Assembly: GCA_914767885.1 (NCBI GenBank)
Contig: CAJZBQ010000053.1
Location: 186,001-250,000, forward strand
Reading direction: 5' to 3'
From: Blepharisma stoltei
Lineage: Eukaryota > Ciliophora > Heterotrichea > Heterotrichida > Blepharismidae
DNA: 64,000 nt
Part shown: positions 10,648-21,611 of the stretch, in pieces
How positions within the stretch are numbered: the first letter of the stretch is position 1
Layout of the letters: every line of letters starts with the position of its first letter
Made by a program: the position numbers and the translations under genes
Notes under the pieces: generated by a model
Databases searched by the model: none
Told to the model about the DNA's origin: nothing
What the model saw: the letters and a program-made list of their open reading frames with translations, nothing else

Positions 10648-11934
10648 ATGGAAGAATACAAAAAATATTATGACCTACCTCTTGCAATTTGACCAAGATC
10701 GCGAACACCTTCAATAACTTCAGAATCATGCAGAAAACCAGTATTAGATCCGGTTGATTGCTGAAACCTCTCCAAAGGAGAAGGGAGGAAAATCCCAGGA
10801 GTAATAAAACAAATAAGAGCAAAACAATTTAGAATAAAACGAAGAGAAGATTTTCCTAAAAATTCTCGTCCTGCTGAGCCTAGCCCTTTTGAACATGATA
10901 AACAAATAATTCGTGTCCAAGAGCAGCTAAAAAATATTGAAAAAATAAGTAGTCAGCCAATTTCTCATAAAAAATACCCACTGCTGCTGGATGAAAATCG
11001 GCCTTTATTAATTGATGCACACAATAACTATATATCTCAAACCAAAAAGCCAAGAAAACCAGAAAGTAGGCCTTTAGCAATTATCACTAATAATGATTTA
11101 AATTCAGAAAGATTACTACAAAAGCAGCCAATCACTCCAAGTTTTCAGCCAAAAAAGACTGAAATGGTTTTTGAAAGCACAGGAGGTAGTGATGACTTTT
11201 TTACTGAAGAAGCTCAAACAGTCCCAACTGAAATGTCTTTTTCTGAGCAATACCCAGAAAAGGATTACAATTTCCCAAATTCAAACTTAGACACCATTAG
11301 CAACAAAAAATATTTAAATATGCCACTTATAATAGGCACAAAATCGTTAACAGAGTCTGGCAAAAAGATAAATTTAGAGGACGCTTATCAAATTTTCCCT
11401 AAAATTGATAGTAAAATACCTAGGGAAATAAAAAGAATAAGGGCTAGACAGTTTAAAAATCATAGAAAAGATGATGATTGCAAAACTTGCAGATCTTGCA
11501 CACCAAGTATGGATACAAATTTTATTGAATTAGACCCACAAATTGTAAAAATACAAGAACAGCTGAAAAACATTGAAAAAATTAATAGTGAAAACTCAAG
11601 GAGTAATAAGAAAATTGCAATTAGTAATGGTGATAAGTCATTGTTTAATAATACATGCTATGATTGAAAAGCTAAAAGGCTTCAGTTTTTAAAAAAAGGG
11701 AAATCTTCAAGCTATAACGAAGATCGGCCTTTGGCCATTGATACAAATAATGATTTAAAATCGCAAGGAAAGCAGCCAATCACTCCAAGTTTTCAATCGA
11801 AAACCAAAGATATAAAATTCGAAAGCACAGGGGGAAGTGATACTTTTTTAGCAGAAGACGCAAACCCTGCGGAGCTTTCTTTTTCAGAAGAAAAACCAAG
11901 AATCAGCCGGATTTTCCATCCAAAATTTGCTTAA
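10648..11934 (+). CDS. Unknown protein made of two similar halves
   Basis: 428 aa from ATG 10648 to TAA, with three TGA codons read as Trp. No intron. The protein is polar and largely disordered. Two units of about 150-160 residues are related: IKQIRAKQFRIKRRED against IKRIRARQFKNHRKDD, VQEQLKNIEKI against IQEQLKNIEKI, PLAIITNNDL against PLAIDTNNDL, QPITPSFQ in both, and FESTGGSD in both. The conserved motifs in an otherwise poorly conserved chain suggest short binding motifs repeated in tandem. No known family. Confidence 0.7.
10792..11892 (+). repeat. Intragenic tandem duplication (two coding units)
   Basis: Unit 1 spans about 10792-11249 and unit 2 about 11415-11892. At the DNA level the best match is around 11119-11200 and 11778-11843 (CAGCCAATCACTCCAAGTTTTCA, quoted in part: AATCACTCCAAGTTTTCA). 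Elsewhere similarity is mainly at protein level, so the duplication is not recent. Confidence 0.7.
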
Positions 11935-12037
11935 TTTTATAATATTTAATCAGTGCTTATTTTAGTGCTCATTTCTGGCATAAGTCTAACATGAGTATAA
12001 ATGCCTTTATATTTTATTAAAATATTCTGAATCACCA

Positions 12038-15000
12038 ATGGAGCTTCAGCCACTAAATAAGAATATTTCTGAATCTAAGGCAGCCTATTATCCTTTGCGA
12101 GACAAAAAAAGATCATGATTTTCAAGTCTTCTATTTTTATGAATCCATCCTTTGTTAAGAATCGCTCATTCTACAAAACTAGAACAAGAGCATACTTTTG
12201 AACTGCCTGAGCCTGAAAAAGCAGAAAGCGAGACACTTTCTGAATATTTAAAGAATCACAAATTATTTTCAGCTCTTCTCAGGTCTCATTGGAAAAAATT
12301 GCTGCTGGTGATTATTTTAGGGAATATTTCAGCAATGCTAGATTATGCGGCGCCAATATATATACAGTTGCTTATTTCTTATTTAAGCTCTGATGATAAG
12401 CCATTGTCGACAGGAATCATTTTGGCAGGAAGCTATTCAATTATTACTTTATCTCAACAAATTATAAATGGGCAAACTGCTTGACACTCGAGAATCCTAG
12501 AAATTCGGGTCAAAAATTCACTAGCTAGTGTAATTTATAATAAAGTTACAATTACAGCTACAGTAGAAGAAGGGCAAGGAGTTAACCTTTTGCAAGTTGA
12601 TGCTAAAAATATAGTAGAACTTTTTGCGTATAGCGGCTGGGTTGTAGCTATGCCTTTTCAAATAGGATTTGCTATATTTTTAATCCTAAATCAAGTGTCT
12701 ACTGCTGTTTTTGCTGGAATAGGAGCAATTGTATTGGCCTTATCTTTGAATTATTTTATTGCAATAAAATGTAAAAATTTTCAAGAAAAATACATGAAAA
12801 TTCGAGATGAGAGAATTGAAAATTCTAAAAATTTATTTGGAGAAATAAAAATGATAAAAGCTTATTCATGGGAAGAATATTTTAAAAATAGGGTAAATAT
12901 TGTCAGGAAAAATGAAATTTCCACACTTAGAATTTTGAATTTCTTTTACGCTACAAATATTTTTTTACTGTGGACAATCCCAAGTCTAACTGCTGTTATT
13001 GTTTTTGTATTCTATACTCAAGTATTAGGAGAGCATTTAAATAGCGAAAAAACTTTTGTGACATTGACAGCTTTATTACTACTTCAAGAGCCTTTTAGGT
13101 CTTTACCCCAAGCTGTAACCAAAGTTTTTCAATGCTACGTAAGCTCCAAAAGAATCCAAAAATTGCTTGATGCACCTGTTGTAGAGAAACTGAAGAAAAA
13201 CGACGTTATTGTGATGGAAAAAGCCACTTTCGCTTATGGAGACAAAGAGATTCTGCATGATATTGACTTAACTATAAACAAAGGGGAGTTATTAGCAATT
13301 ATAGGAGAAGTTGGGAGTGGGAAATCGTCTATACTTAATGCAATTATGGGTGAAATTAAAATAAAATCAGGAAAAATCGCTGTTGATGACAATATTGCAT
13401 ATGCACCGTCATTGGATTCATGAGTTATGAATGGCACGTTAAAGAACAATATCTTGTTCGGAAAAGAGTTTGACGAAAGCAAGTATTGGAAGGTAATCGA
13501 AGCCTGCTGCTTAATGCAAGATATCAATATCCTTCCAGCCCGTGATTTTACAGAAATCGGAGAAAAAGGCATTAATCTTTCTGGAGGACAAAAGGCTCGA
13601 GTATGCTTAGCAAGAGCTGTCTATGCTGATAGGGATATTTATTTACTAGATGATCCTTTGAGTTCTGTAGACTCGCATGTAGCTCATCATATATTTAAAC
13701 ATTGCATGCTAGGATTGCTTGCAAATAAAACAAGGATTTTAGTGACCCATCGAATGAATATTTTGCACAAATGTGATAGGGTGATAATCATGGAGGCAGG
13801 AAAAATTAAAAAAATTACGAGCTCAGAAAGTATTTCAATTGATACAGAAATTATTGAAGAAAGCACAAAAACAGTTGAAGCTCCTACTGGAGAAGGGAAA
13901 CTCATTGAAGATGAAGACAGAGAGGTAGGGAAGGTTAGCATGGAGGTCTATAAGGACTATTTAAAATGTGCAGGGGCCTATTATTGAATTTGTATAGCTA
14001 TAGTTGCCATGATTATTTATACCGGCGTAAGAATGGCTGGAGACATTTTTCTAAAAAACTGAAGCGAAAACCAAGACGAAACTTCAACTTGGATGCCGCT
14101 CTATTTCAGTTTCCGACTAGGCAGCTGTCTTTTTGTGTACATGCGTACCACAAGTTTAAATGTAATGATGCAAATCAATACCGGCAAAAAAATCCACGAA
14201 AATCTGCTAAACTCCCTTATAAAAGCTCCAATTAATTTATTTTATGATATTACCCCATTAGGAAGAATTCTAAACCGGCTTAGTAAAGATCTAGGCATAA
14301 TTGAAGAAGATTTAGGCTTTACTATCGGGACACTTTTATCCCATACCTGCTCGATTTCTGCTTCATTTATAATGGTTTTTATTTATTTTCCATGACTTGC
14401 AGTGCTTTTACCATTTTCTATATACCCAGCTTTAAAACTCAAAGAATATTATATAACTACATCAAGGGAGCTTACTAGATTAGAAGCAATTTCTCGATCT
14501 CCGATTTTAAATAACTACACTGAGACTATTTCAGGTGCAAAATTTATAAGAGTTCACAATAAAATCCCTTATTTTATTAATAAAAATAATGGGATTTTAA
14601 ACATGAACGCCAGAATGAACTATTCTTTGGGAGGCTGCAGTGCATGGCTTGATTTATATTTAGGTTTCCTCAGCTCAGCTTTTCTATGTGTTTTATTTGC
14701 CCTTGTAGTGGTTTATAGATATGATGTTTCAGTTGGTGTTGTAGGGCTTTCCCTGGCTTATATTGTATCGCTCCCTAGAGATGTTAGCCTATGGGTACTG
14801 ACGTTTGCTATATTAGAAAATCAGATGGTCTCTGTTGAAAGGACAAGGCATTTTATGAAACTTGACCCTGAGCAGCCATTAAAACTTGACACTGACAAAA
14901 ATTTGCAAAATTGGCCAATTTCTCCATCAATAAAGTTTAGAGATGCAAAAATGAGATATAGACCAAATACTGATCTTGTATTAAAAGGAGTCAGTTTTAT

Positions 15001-15816
15001 AGTTGAGCCTGGACAAAGGATAGGGCTAGTAGGAAGGACAGGCTGTGGGAAATCTTCATTGTTTTTGTGCTTGTTGAGAATAGTCGAGCTAGAGTCTGGA
15101 GCTATCTTGATCGATGAAGTAAATATAGCTCATATAGGGCTTTCTGCTTTGAGAGGAGCAATTACCTTGATAGCTCAAGATCCATTGGTTTTTGAAGGGA
15201 CACTTAAAGATAACTTGGATCCGGGGAATTTAAAATCTCAAGCTCAAATAGAAAAAGCTCTAAATGAAGTAAAACTATCGAGATTTTCTACTGACCATGC
15301 AGTTAAAGCAAAAGGGTCAAATTTATCAATTGGGGAAAGACAGTTATTAAGCCTTGGTAGAGCTATGCTTGCTGATACAAAAATTATTTTATTTGATGAA
15401 GCAACTGCTGGAATTGATCCTGAAACAGATTCCCAGATACAAGAATTGATAAAGGATAAATTTCCTGGAAAAACACTTTTGGCGATTGCTCATAGGATTG
15501 GAACGATTATGGATAGCGACATTGTGGTAGTAATGGATAGAGGAGAAGTAAAAGAAATAGGAAATCCTAAATTACCCCCCTCCGTGAGCGAACAAAAAAA
15601 TTTGATATATAAGTGATCATTAGTATAATGAATCTCTAGCTAATTCTGCTTAATTTTAAACAAGTTGCATTTTAAAACATAAATTTTACGAATTTCGAAA
15701 AAAAAAATATACTATAAAGTTTTTATATATATAAATTTTTTAAAAACAAAATTAACCCGTCCGTGAGTGAGCAAAATATTTTTGTTCGCTCACGGAGGGG
15801 AGTAAAGAACTTGTAG
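12038..15816 (+). CDS. ABC transporter, MRP/ABCC type, with an IES near its 3' end
   Basis: A full-size exporter of 1182 aa after removal of the 230-bp IES at 15575-15804, with several TGA codons read as Trp (for example at 12482, 13421, 13985, 14393). Order: short cytosolic N-terminus, first membrane domain, NBD1 with Walker A GEVGSGKSS (about residue 423), signature LSGGQKAR and Walker B DIYLLDDPLSSVD, second membrane domain, then NBD2 with Walker A GRTGCGKSS (about 998), signature LSIGERQLL and Walker B KIILFDEATAGID. It lacks the extra N-terminal TMD0 of long MRPs. It probably exports organic anions or glutathione conjugates; substrate inferred from family only. After excision the C-terminus reads GNPKLKNL and stops at TAG. 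Confidence 0.92.
15575..15804. mobile_element. MITE-type IES (230 bp) in the ABCC gene
   Basis: It lies between TA at 15573-15574 and TA at 15803-15804. The ends are CCCCCCTCCGTGAGCGAAC and GTTCGCTCACGGAGGGGAG, a clear terminal inverted repeat. An inner copy of the inverted repeat lies near 15755. The internal sequence (GATATATAAGTGATCATTAG onward) matches the IESs at 16268, 60588 and 62968. Its length is not a multiple of three, so it must be lost from DNA or RNA for the normal C-terminus. Confidence 0.9.
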
Positions 15817-16108
15817 AAAGTGATTCTCTGTTTAAAAATTTAGCTCAGAATATTCATTAGTTACGCATGGGCAATTGGTATAAATTTAAGGTAATCTTAA
15901 TTATTGATTTAATTCCTAATATTAAATGAACTTATTTTTATCAAAGCATTTCCTGATGCTAAGAAATGTTCAATTAAATATATAAAAACTATCATATTCA
16001 CAGTTATTTGTTTCTAATTAATTACCAGATTTTTCAAATTTTCTTTATTTTAACTGATGAAATTATATATTTTAGTCCATCCATTTTTGAAATTCAGACT
16101 GATAATCA
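15817..16108. other. Intergenic, 290 bp
   Basis: AT-rich spacer between the ABC transporter and the RCC1 gene on the same strand. Nothing recognisable inside. Confidence 0.5.
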
Positions 16109-17807
16109 ATGTCATTTTTTAAAAGATTTTGCTACTGTTGCTACAGAACAGAAGAAATCGAGATAAATGAAGAATCTAGAATCCTCCCAAAAAACAAAGC
16201 GTAATGAAGTATACAGTGACAACTCTGGAATACAAAAATTTGAATCGCCTTATACAATTTTCACTTAATCTCGTCCATGGGCAAAAAACCATTTAAAAAA
16301 TTCTATTTTTTATAAAAAAATCACCCTCCTTAGCGAGTAAAAATTTTTAGGAAAAAAAAATATTTTGATCTATAAGTGATAATTAGTATAATCAAATCTC
16401 TAGCTAATTCTGTTGAATTCTAAATAGCTTGCATTGTAAACATAAATTTAAATTTTAAATTAATTTTGCTTTCCATTATTTTGAGAATTTTTTTAAATTT
16501 CGAAAAAATTTATTATTTAAAATAATAATTAACCCCTCTCCATGATCGAACAAAAATTTTTTTGTTCGCTCCGGAGGGGGAGTTATGGCATTACTCCGCC
16601 TAATTTGCATCTGTTTAAGCTGCCTTTGGATTGGTGTAGAGTTGGGATCTTAAAAATTTCATGTGGGGCAGAGCATTTGCTGATGCTGAGCCAAGAATAT
16701 CAGCTCTTCTCAGCAGGAAATAACATATATGGACAGTGTGCAAGAGATCCTGAAAAAACTACGACTTATAAAGAAGATAACAGATCATCCCAAGAGACAG
16801 AATCATCAAAATATATCAGACTGAAGCCCTTAGTTTTAAGAAATTCAAAAGTGATAGATATAGCAACTGGCTCTTACCATTCATTAGTCCTTGTTAAAGA
16901 TTTAGAAGACAGAGTACCAGGAACCATCTATACAGTCATGGCTTTTGGTCATGAAACAGGCTGTGGGTTTTCTGATAAAAAGCATAACCATGTCCCAACA
17001 GAAATTTTTTCCCGCACCAAATTTAAAGAAAATCCTAAAAATGTTTATGCGGGTCAAATGCGTTCAGCCATTCTTTTAGGTATCTAATAATCAGAAAGTG
17101 GGAAAGTACTAATGGTTGGCGAATGATTTAATGGCTCAAAACAGCGGGAGCTTAAAGAAATTCCACTGCATTTAGAAGAAAATGATCAATTAAAAAAAAT
17201 TGCAATTGGGAAAATGCATGCGATTTTTCTGACAAAAAATGGAAAAACTTATTCAATAGGTGATAACACATATGGAGAAATAGGTTTTTCAAGGGATACC
17301 TATAATAAGCAATTACCTGCATTAATACCATTTTTTCGTGACATTAATGCTATAGATATCGCGGCTGGAGCTAGACATTCTCTTGTACTTGAAGAAACTG
17401 GAAAACTTTTTGCGTTTGGTGACAACAGTGAAGAACAGTGTGGACTTGATACAAATCGGGCCTATGAGCCTATGGAAGTTGAAACTAAAGGAATTTTAGG
17501 CAAAAAAAGTGTGGTGACGAGGTTTATTTTTTGTGGGGATGCTCATTCAGCAGTCGTTACAAGCGAAGGGGATTTATTTGCGTGAGGCGATAACACTGCA
17601 GGAAGACTAGGGATTAAAGGAGGTTTATCGATTTATAGGCCTAGACTAGTTGACGATTTAATAGGAAGAAATATATGTGACGTAGCTCTGGGCGGATTTT
17701 TTAGTATATTTTTGGTGGGGCCAAAAACTGGGTCAATTTTGTCAAAAGAAGAAAATATTTTGAAAACGAGGATTTTTGGGACTTTGATATCACATAATAA
17801 TTTATAA
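16109..17807 (+). CDS. RCC1-repeat (regulator of chromosome condensation-like) protein
   Basis: 449 aa after removing an IES (16268-16585), a 16-nt intron (16201-16216) and a 15-nt intron (17080-17094), and reading TGA as Trp at 17122 and 17583. The product is a seven-bladed RCC1-type propeller: repeated ISCGAEHLLMLS, IATGSYHSLVL, IAAGARHSLVLEE and FCGDAHSAVVTSEG strands, alternating with G-N/D-N-x-YGQ/E loops (GDNTYGEIGF, GDNSEEQCGL). Such domains serve as Ran exchange factors or as interaction modules in ciliary and trafficking proteins. The exact partner is not predictable. Confidence 0.85.
16201..16216 (+). other. 16-nt intron
   Basis: GTAATGAAGTATACAG. Its removal bridges a TAA and joins frame to DNSGIQKF. 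One of only two 16-nt introns seen. Confidence 0.7.
16268..16585. mobile_element. MITE-type IES (318 bp) in the RCC1 gene, degenerate copy
   Basis: Excision between TA at 16266-16267 and TA at 16584-16585 joins IFT to YGITPPNL in frame and removes stops. The right end GTTCGCTCCGGAGGGGGAG and the inner TIR (ACCCTCCTTAGCGAG near 16322) are mutated versions of the family ends. The left outer arm (CTCGTCCATGGGCAAAAAAC) aligns with that of the 60.6 kb copy. The internal sequence matches the 15.6 kb copy closely. Confidence 0.85.
17080..17094 (+). other. 15-nt intron
   Basis: GTATCTAATAATCAG. Its removal takes out two stops and continues the RCC1 repeat (LLESGKVLMV). Confidence 0.9.
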
Positions 17808-17934
17808 TTATAATTTAAGAATTTGAAATATTTTGGATTGATGAAATAGAATATTCTATAGAAAATTGTAGTAATATCTGATAATAAAAATAAATGAAAT
17901 ATATGGAAGAGAATAAATCAAGTATAAACAAAAA

Positions 17935-18324
17935 TTAAACTGAGTGTCTTCTTTGATGATATCTCTCTTGCGCTATTGAAGTTGCTGTAATAAAAGGCTT
18001 CCCGAGGGAACTGATAAAATTTTTATTTGTGGAGCGGATAATTTCGTTGCCTTTATTTTTTTCTTGTGAAAGTTTACTATTTTGGGTAGGAGCTTTGGTT
18101 ATGATTTCAAAGAAATCAGCAACTCCCTCAACCATTGAAAGTTCTTCATTTAACCTCATAGTTTTCCAATAATACATTCCAATTATTGCCATTAAATCTA
18201 CAAAATCCCCAAACTCGATCACAAAATCATGATCACTAATTATTTCTGGATCAATCAGCCATATCTCATCATTATTTACCAGAATTGATGAGTAAAAGCT
18301 GAAAGCCGTATATCTATCTAACAT
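17935..18324 (-). CDS. Hypothetical protein, 129 aa or 3' part of a gene
   Basis: An open frame ending in TAA. The coding part has a well-formed core (EIWLIDPEIISDHDFVIEFG) followed by a polar C-terminal tail. The frame stays open about 20 codons upstream of the first ATG, to a TAA near 18375, so the true start may lie further upstream beyond an unrecognised intron or IES. No family assigned. Confidence 0.5.
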   Translation of the reverse strand: MLDRYTAFSFYSSILVNNDEIWLIDPEIISDHDFVIEFGDFVDLMAIIGMYYWKTMRLNEELSMVEGVADFFEIITKAPTQNSKLSQEKNKGNEIIRSTNKNFISSLGKPFITATSIAQERYHQRRHSV

Positions 18325-18442
18325 AAATTTATCACGAATTGGCTTTTGAAATGGTATCTCATTTATAGTGATTTAAAGCTAAATTTTATTCTATCTATTT
18401 TCTTCCATTTATGACGAATAACCATTAGAAGTGTTTTAATCA

Positions 18443-20578
18443 TTATCAATGGTTTAAAAGTGTATGCCTTATTTTGTTATCCCCATATCTTAACGAATCC
18501 CTCTGTTGCAATTTAATATTTTTATTTTCAGGCTTTCTTACCAAAGATGAAGGAAAATATATAGCTGATTCTGCTGGAGCTTTATAATGAACTCTATTAA
18601 ATTTTCCTTTGAGTGGGCTATTTTTAGGACTTTCTTCATCAAAAATAAATTCGTCTTCATTGTCATTGATTTCTTTATTCATAGATTGGGAGCAATCTAG
18701 AATCCCTATTTGATCTAATAAATTATAGATCCTTGTCAGCTCAATTTTATCATCAGATCTATTGGAATGCTGCAGTGATCCGACTGTATGTGACTTAAAT
18801 AAAGAATACAGCTTTGCGGAATACTCACGAGTGGTGTCCATGATGTGGACATCTTGTATAAGCTTACTATAAAATAAGCCTTGGGTCATTCTTGTGCTTG
18901 GTTTTAAGTCTCTTCTATAGAAAATTTCAAACTTCTGATATAATTTAATATTGGAAAGCTTCGAGTACCTCGGATGAGCTGAAACTAACCTCACAAGTGC
19001 CTCGATAAAATTAGGAAGCTGCAAATGATAAATATCCTTAAATGAATAAGACTTTATCAAATGATGAAGCCATGGCTTGCTTGCTTCATTAGCTTTGTTT
19101 TTATTGTTAGAAAATGCTACAAAGAAAACCTTCGCACCATCCAACATTTCAAAGTCTTTTCCTATCAGCATACAATCCTTAAGCAGCCTAATAAAGGTTG
19201 CAAATTTCATACTTAAAGCGTCTTTTAAGACACTCATAGACTCCATGTTATAGCTTATGAATATTTTCCTAAATGTTCTTTTATGTTTAAATAGTATTTT
19301 GTATAGTAAAAGTCTGTCTGTAACTTCTTCATCTAAAGTGAATTTTAAATTTTCATCAACTTCATCGCTTGTTTTGAAGTAAGATAAAGCTGCAATTCGG
19401 TCTTGAGTGCAACTGCATTTTAAAATATCGTCGATGTTAAGCCGACAATCAGCTGACTCAGGCATTTTTCATTGGATATATTCGATTTTATCGTATTTTG
19501 CTCTGGTATTTGTCATATGATATTGAGGTAAATCTCTTGTTTGAGTGACTAGAAAAGGGTCTAATGTAATAAGCCTTAAATTGCAATTTAATTTTAGCTC
19601 AGTTTCAACCTCTTCTTTTGAGCCCATATCATAAGTAGGGGTTTGCAGAGTTTTATAAATACTAAACCTCTGCTGACTCGGGATACTTGAAACAGAAGAT
19701 TTCCTGGATGTAGCCAAAGGCTTCAAATTTGTGCTTTTTCTACCTCCAGAAGGTGATAATGTAATTATTCTTCTTTTTAATCTAAAAACCAAAGATTCCA
19801 AGGTTTGGTTTATTTCTTTAGTATTCCCTTCAATAGACAATTTATATACATCATCATTATTTTCTTTTTTTATATGTCTCGGAAAAATACATTCAGCACC
19901 ACTTGTAATCTCTAGCCCAAATCGAAAGTTTTTAAACGCATCAAGCATGTATTTATAATGTTTCCTTTCCATTTCATGAACATTTAAATCTTCAACAAGC
20001 TGCCTTCCTACCTGTATACATTTATTATTATCAGTTAATGAAGATTGTGATGCTTTTGTTGACAATAAATCAGGAGATAAAGGAGTATCGACATCAACTG
20101 AAAACTTCCGAACTGCTTTAAATTCCAATGACTCGATAAGGTCTTCCACATCATTTAGATCAGAAATTTGGGTCTTATTTTCTTGTTTGAGAGAAGATAA
20201 TGCTTTTTGCATGTCACTGAATAAATTATCTATTGGATACTCAATATCAAGATTTTGTAATGATTTTGAAGTGTTGCGAGATAAAAGATTTAAGCTGTCT
20301 ATTGGAGAGCTTATTTGAGGGACTTTTAAAGAAACCATTGTGTCGCTGCGAAGTATCAAGCTTTTAGTTTGAGCTAAAGTGTCATCGTCATTTGTAGTGG
20401 ATTCGAGCTTTTTAAGTAAATCTTTGATATTCTATGTAATGGTTACATTCATTTTTTGGTGAATTGGGCTATGTTTCATAGTAGTAGGTGTTGAATAAGA
20501 ATCAATTTTTAGAGGAGGGAGAATAGGACTTGCGATAGCTCGGTTACGTTTTAAATTCTGTCTATTTATCCTTGACAT
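18443..20578 (-). CDS. Large protein of unknown function
   Basis: 706 aa from ATG 20578 to TAA 18443, after the 15-nt intron at 20432-20446, with TGA read as Trp near 19466 and at the C-terminus. The N-terminal half is polar and probably disordered. The middle (about residues 370-570) is helical and hydrophobic enough to be a folded domain, for example ATFIRLLKDCMLIGKDFEML and PNFIEALVRLVSAHPRYSKL. The helical-repeat style reminds me of ciliate proteins of the flagellar or EF-hand-like class, but I cannot name the family. Confidence 0.7.
20432..20446 (-). other. 15-nt intron
   Basis: Minus-strand GTAACCATTACATAG near the 5' end of the 18.4-20.6 kb gene. It contains the in-frame TAG. Confidence 0.85.
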
Positions 20579-20734
20579 TTAATTTACCATGAGTTTACTA
20601 TTTCTTGCAAAAATATGTAAAGTTGAAACTGCTTGTGCTAGTAAAATGACTAAAATTTATAAATACCAACAGCAGGAAATTTTTTAATGAAATTAGCATA
20701 GAAATTATGATAAGTTTTGCAATTAATTTAGGTT

Positions 20735-21298
20735 CTAACTTATAAAGGATGCAGAGAGTAGTTCTTCGTTTGAGAAATCATCATCAAAGGTAATAAGTTC
20801 ACTTCCTCTTCTCTTATGGTATCTTAAATCGCTATCTTTTGCGTTTCCAAATGCATATAAAACAAAATATTGTTTTCCTTTTTCTAAAGGAAGATCGCAA
20901 ATATCGCCGGTATTTAAATATCTTTTCCACTGCAAAACGTGGTGGTTTCCTTCAATATATTTTTCAAGGTCTAAAACGTTGTCTTGGCATTCTTCTTCTG
21001 TGTCTCGGCTTGGATACCCATTTTCCACTCCAAACCTATCCTCATAAATGCTTTCTCCAAGGATAAATGACACCAAATCAGCTCCAGCCATGCCTCTGCC
21101 GTTTTCAATGCTCTTAATGCCAGTACCAACCCATCCCCATGTTCCAGTAGCTTTGGCAGTAGGGATGTAATATTTAAATATGACTGATTCATCTTCATCG
21201 TTAAATGTCCATTTCAAAATTAGATCTTCGTTCAGAAAAACTTCACCTCCAAAGCAGATGCCTAGATACGCTGCAATTACAATTAACGTTAACGACAT
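20735..21298 (-). CDS. Secreted DOMON-domain protein
   Basis: 187 aa with a clear signal peptide (MSLTLIVIAAYLGICFG). After it comes a single DOMON-like beta-sandwich: a TWGWVGTGIKS strand, then GMAGADLVSFIL, then DTEEECQDNVLD. These follow the G-x-G-F/I...M-x-G-A-D pattern of the family, which binds haem or sugars in extracellular redox proteins. The conserved YFVLYAFGNA segment precedes a short acidic tail. There is no transmembrane helix or cytochrome b561 domain, so it probably acts in the secretory pathway or outside the cell. Ligand unknown. Confidence 0.75.
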   Translation of the reverse strand: MSLTLIVIAAYLGICFGGEVFLNEDLILKWTFNDEDESVIFKYYIPTAKATGTWGWVGTGIKSIENGRGMAGADLVSFILGESIYEDRFGVENGYPSRDTEEECQDNVLDLEKYIEGNHHVLQWKRYLNTGDICDLPLEKGKQYFVLYAFGNAKDSDLRYHKRRGSELITFDDDFSNEELLSASFIS

Positions 21299-21611
21299 TT
21301 TTAACTATTTAAATAAAATGAAAAGATTGAAATCTTTTGTACTGCAACAAAGATGGAATCCAATGTTTTTATAGTTAATAAGTTCATGAGCATTTTATTT
21401 ATATATAAAATTTTACATTGAGTTTTAGGTTGGGAAATTTTATACTTCATATAATGAATTAAAATATCAATTTATTTTATAAATGTTGTTGAAACTTAGA
21501 AAGCTTATACAAAATTAGCACGTAAATGAGAATTCTTTTTGATTTTTACAAAATTTGACCCCTTTTACTTGGGCTTAATTTCAAATTTAGTTTTCCTATT
21601 TTCTTTTATAA

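Noticed and set aside
12038-15816. ABC transporter as several separate genes or a pseudogene with many stops
   Set aside because: All internal breaks are TGA codons at Trp positions. Only the last break is an insertion, and it has MITE ends.
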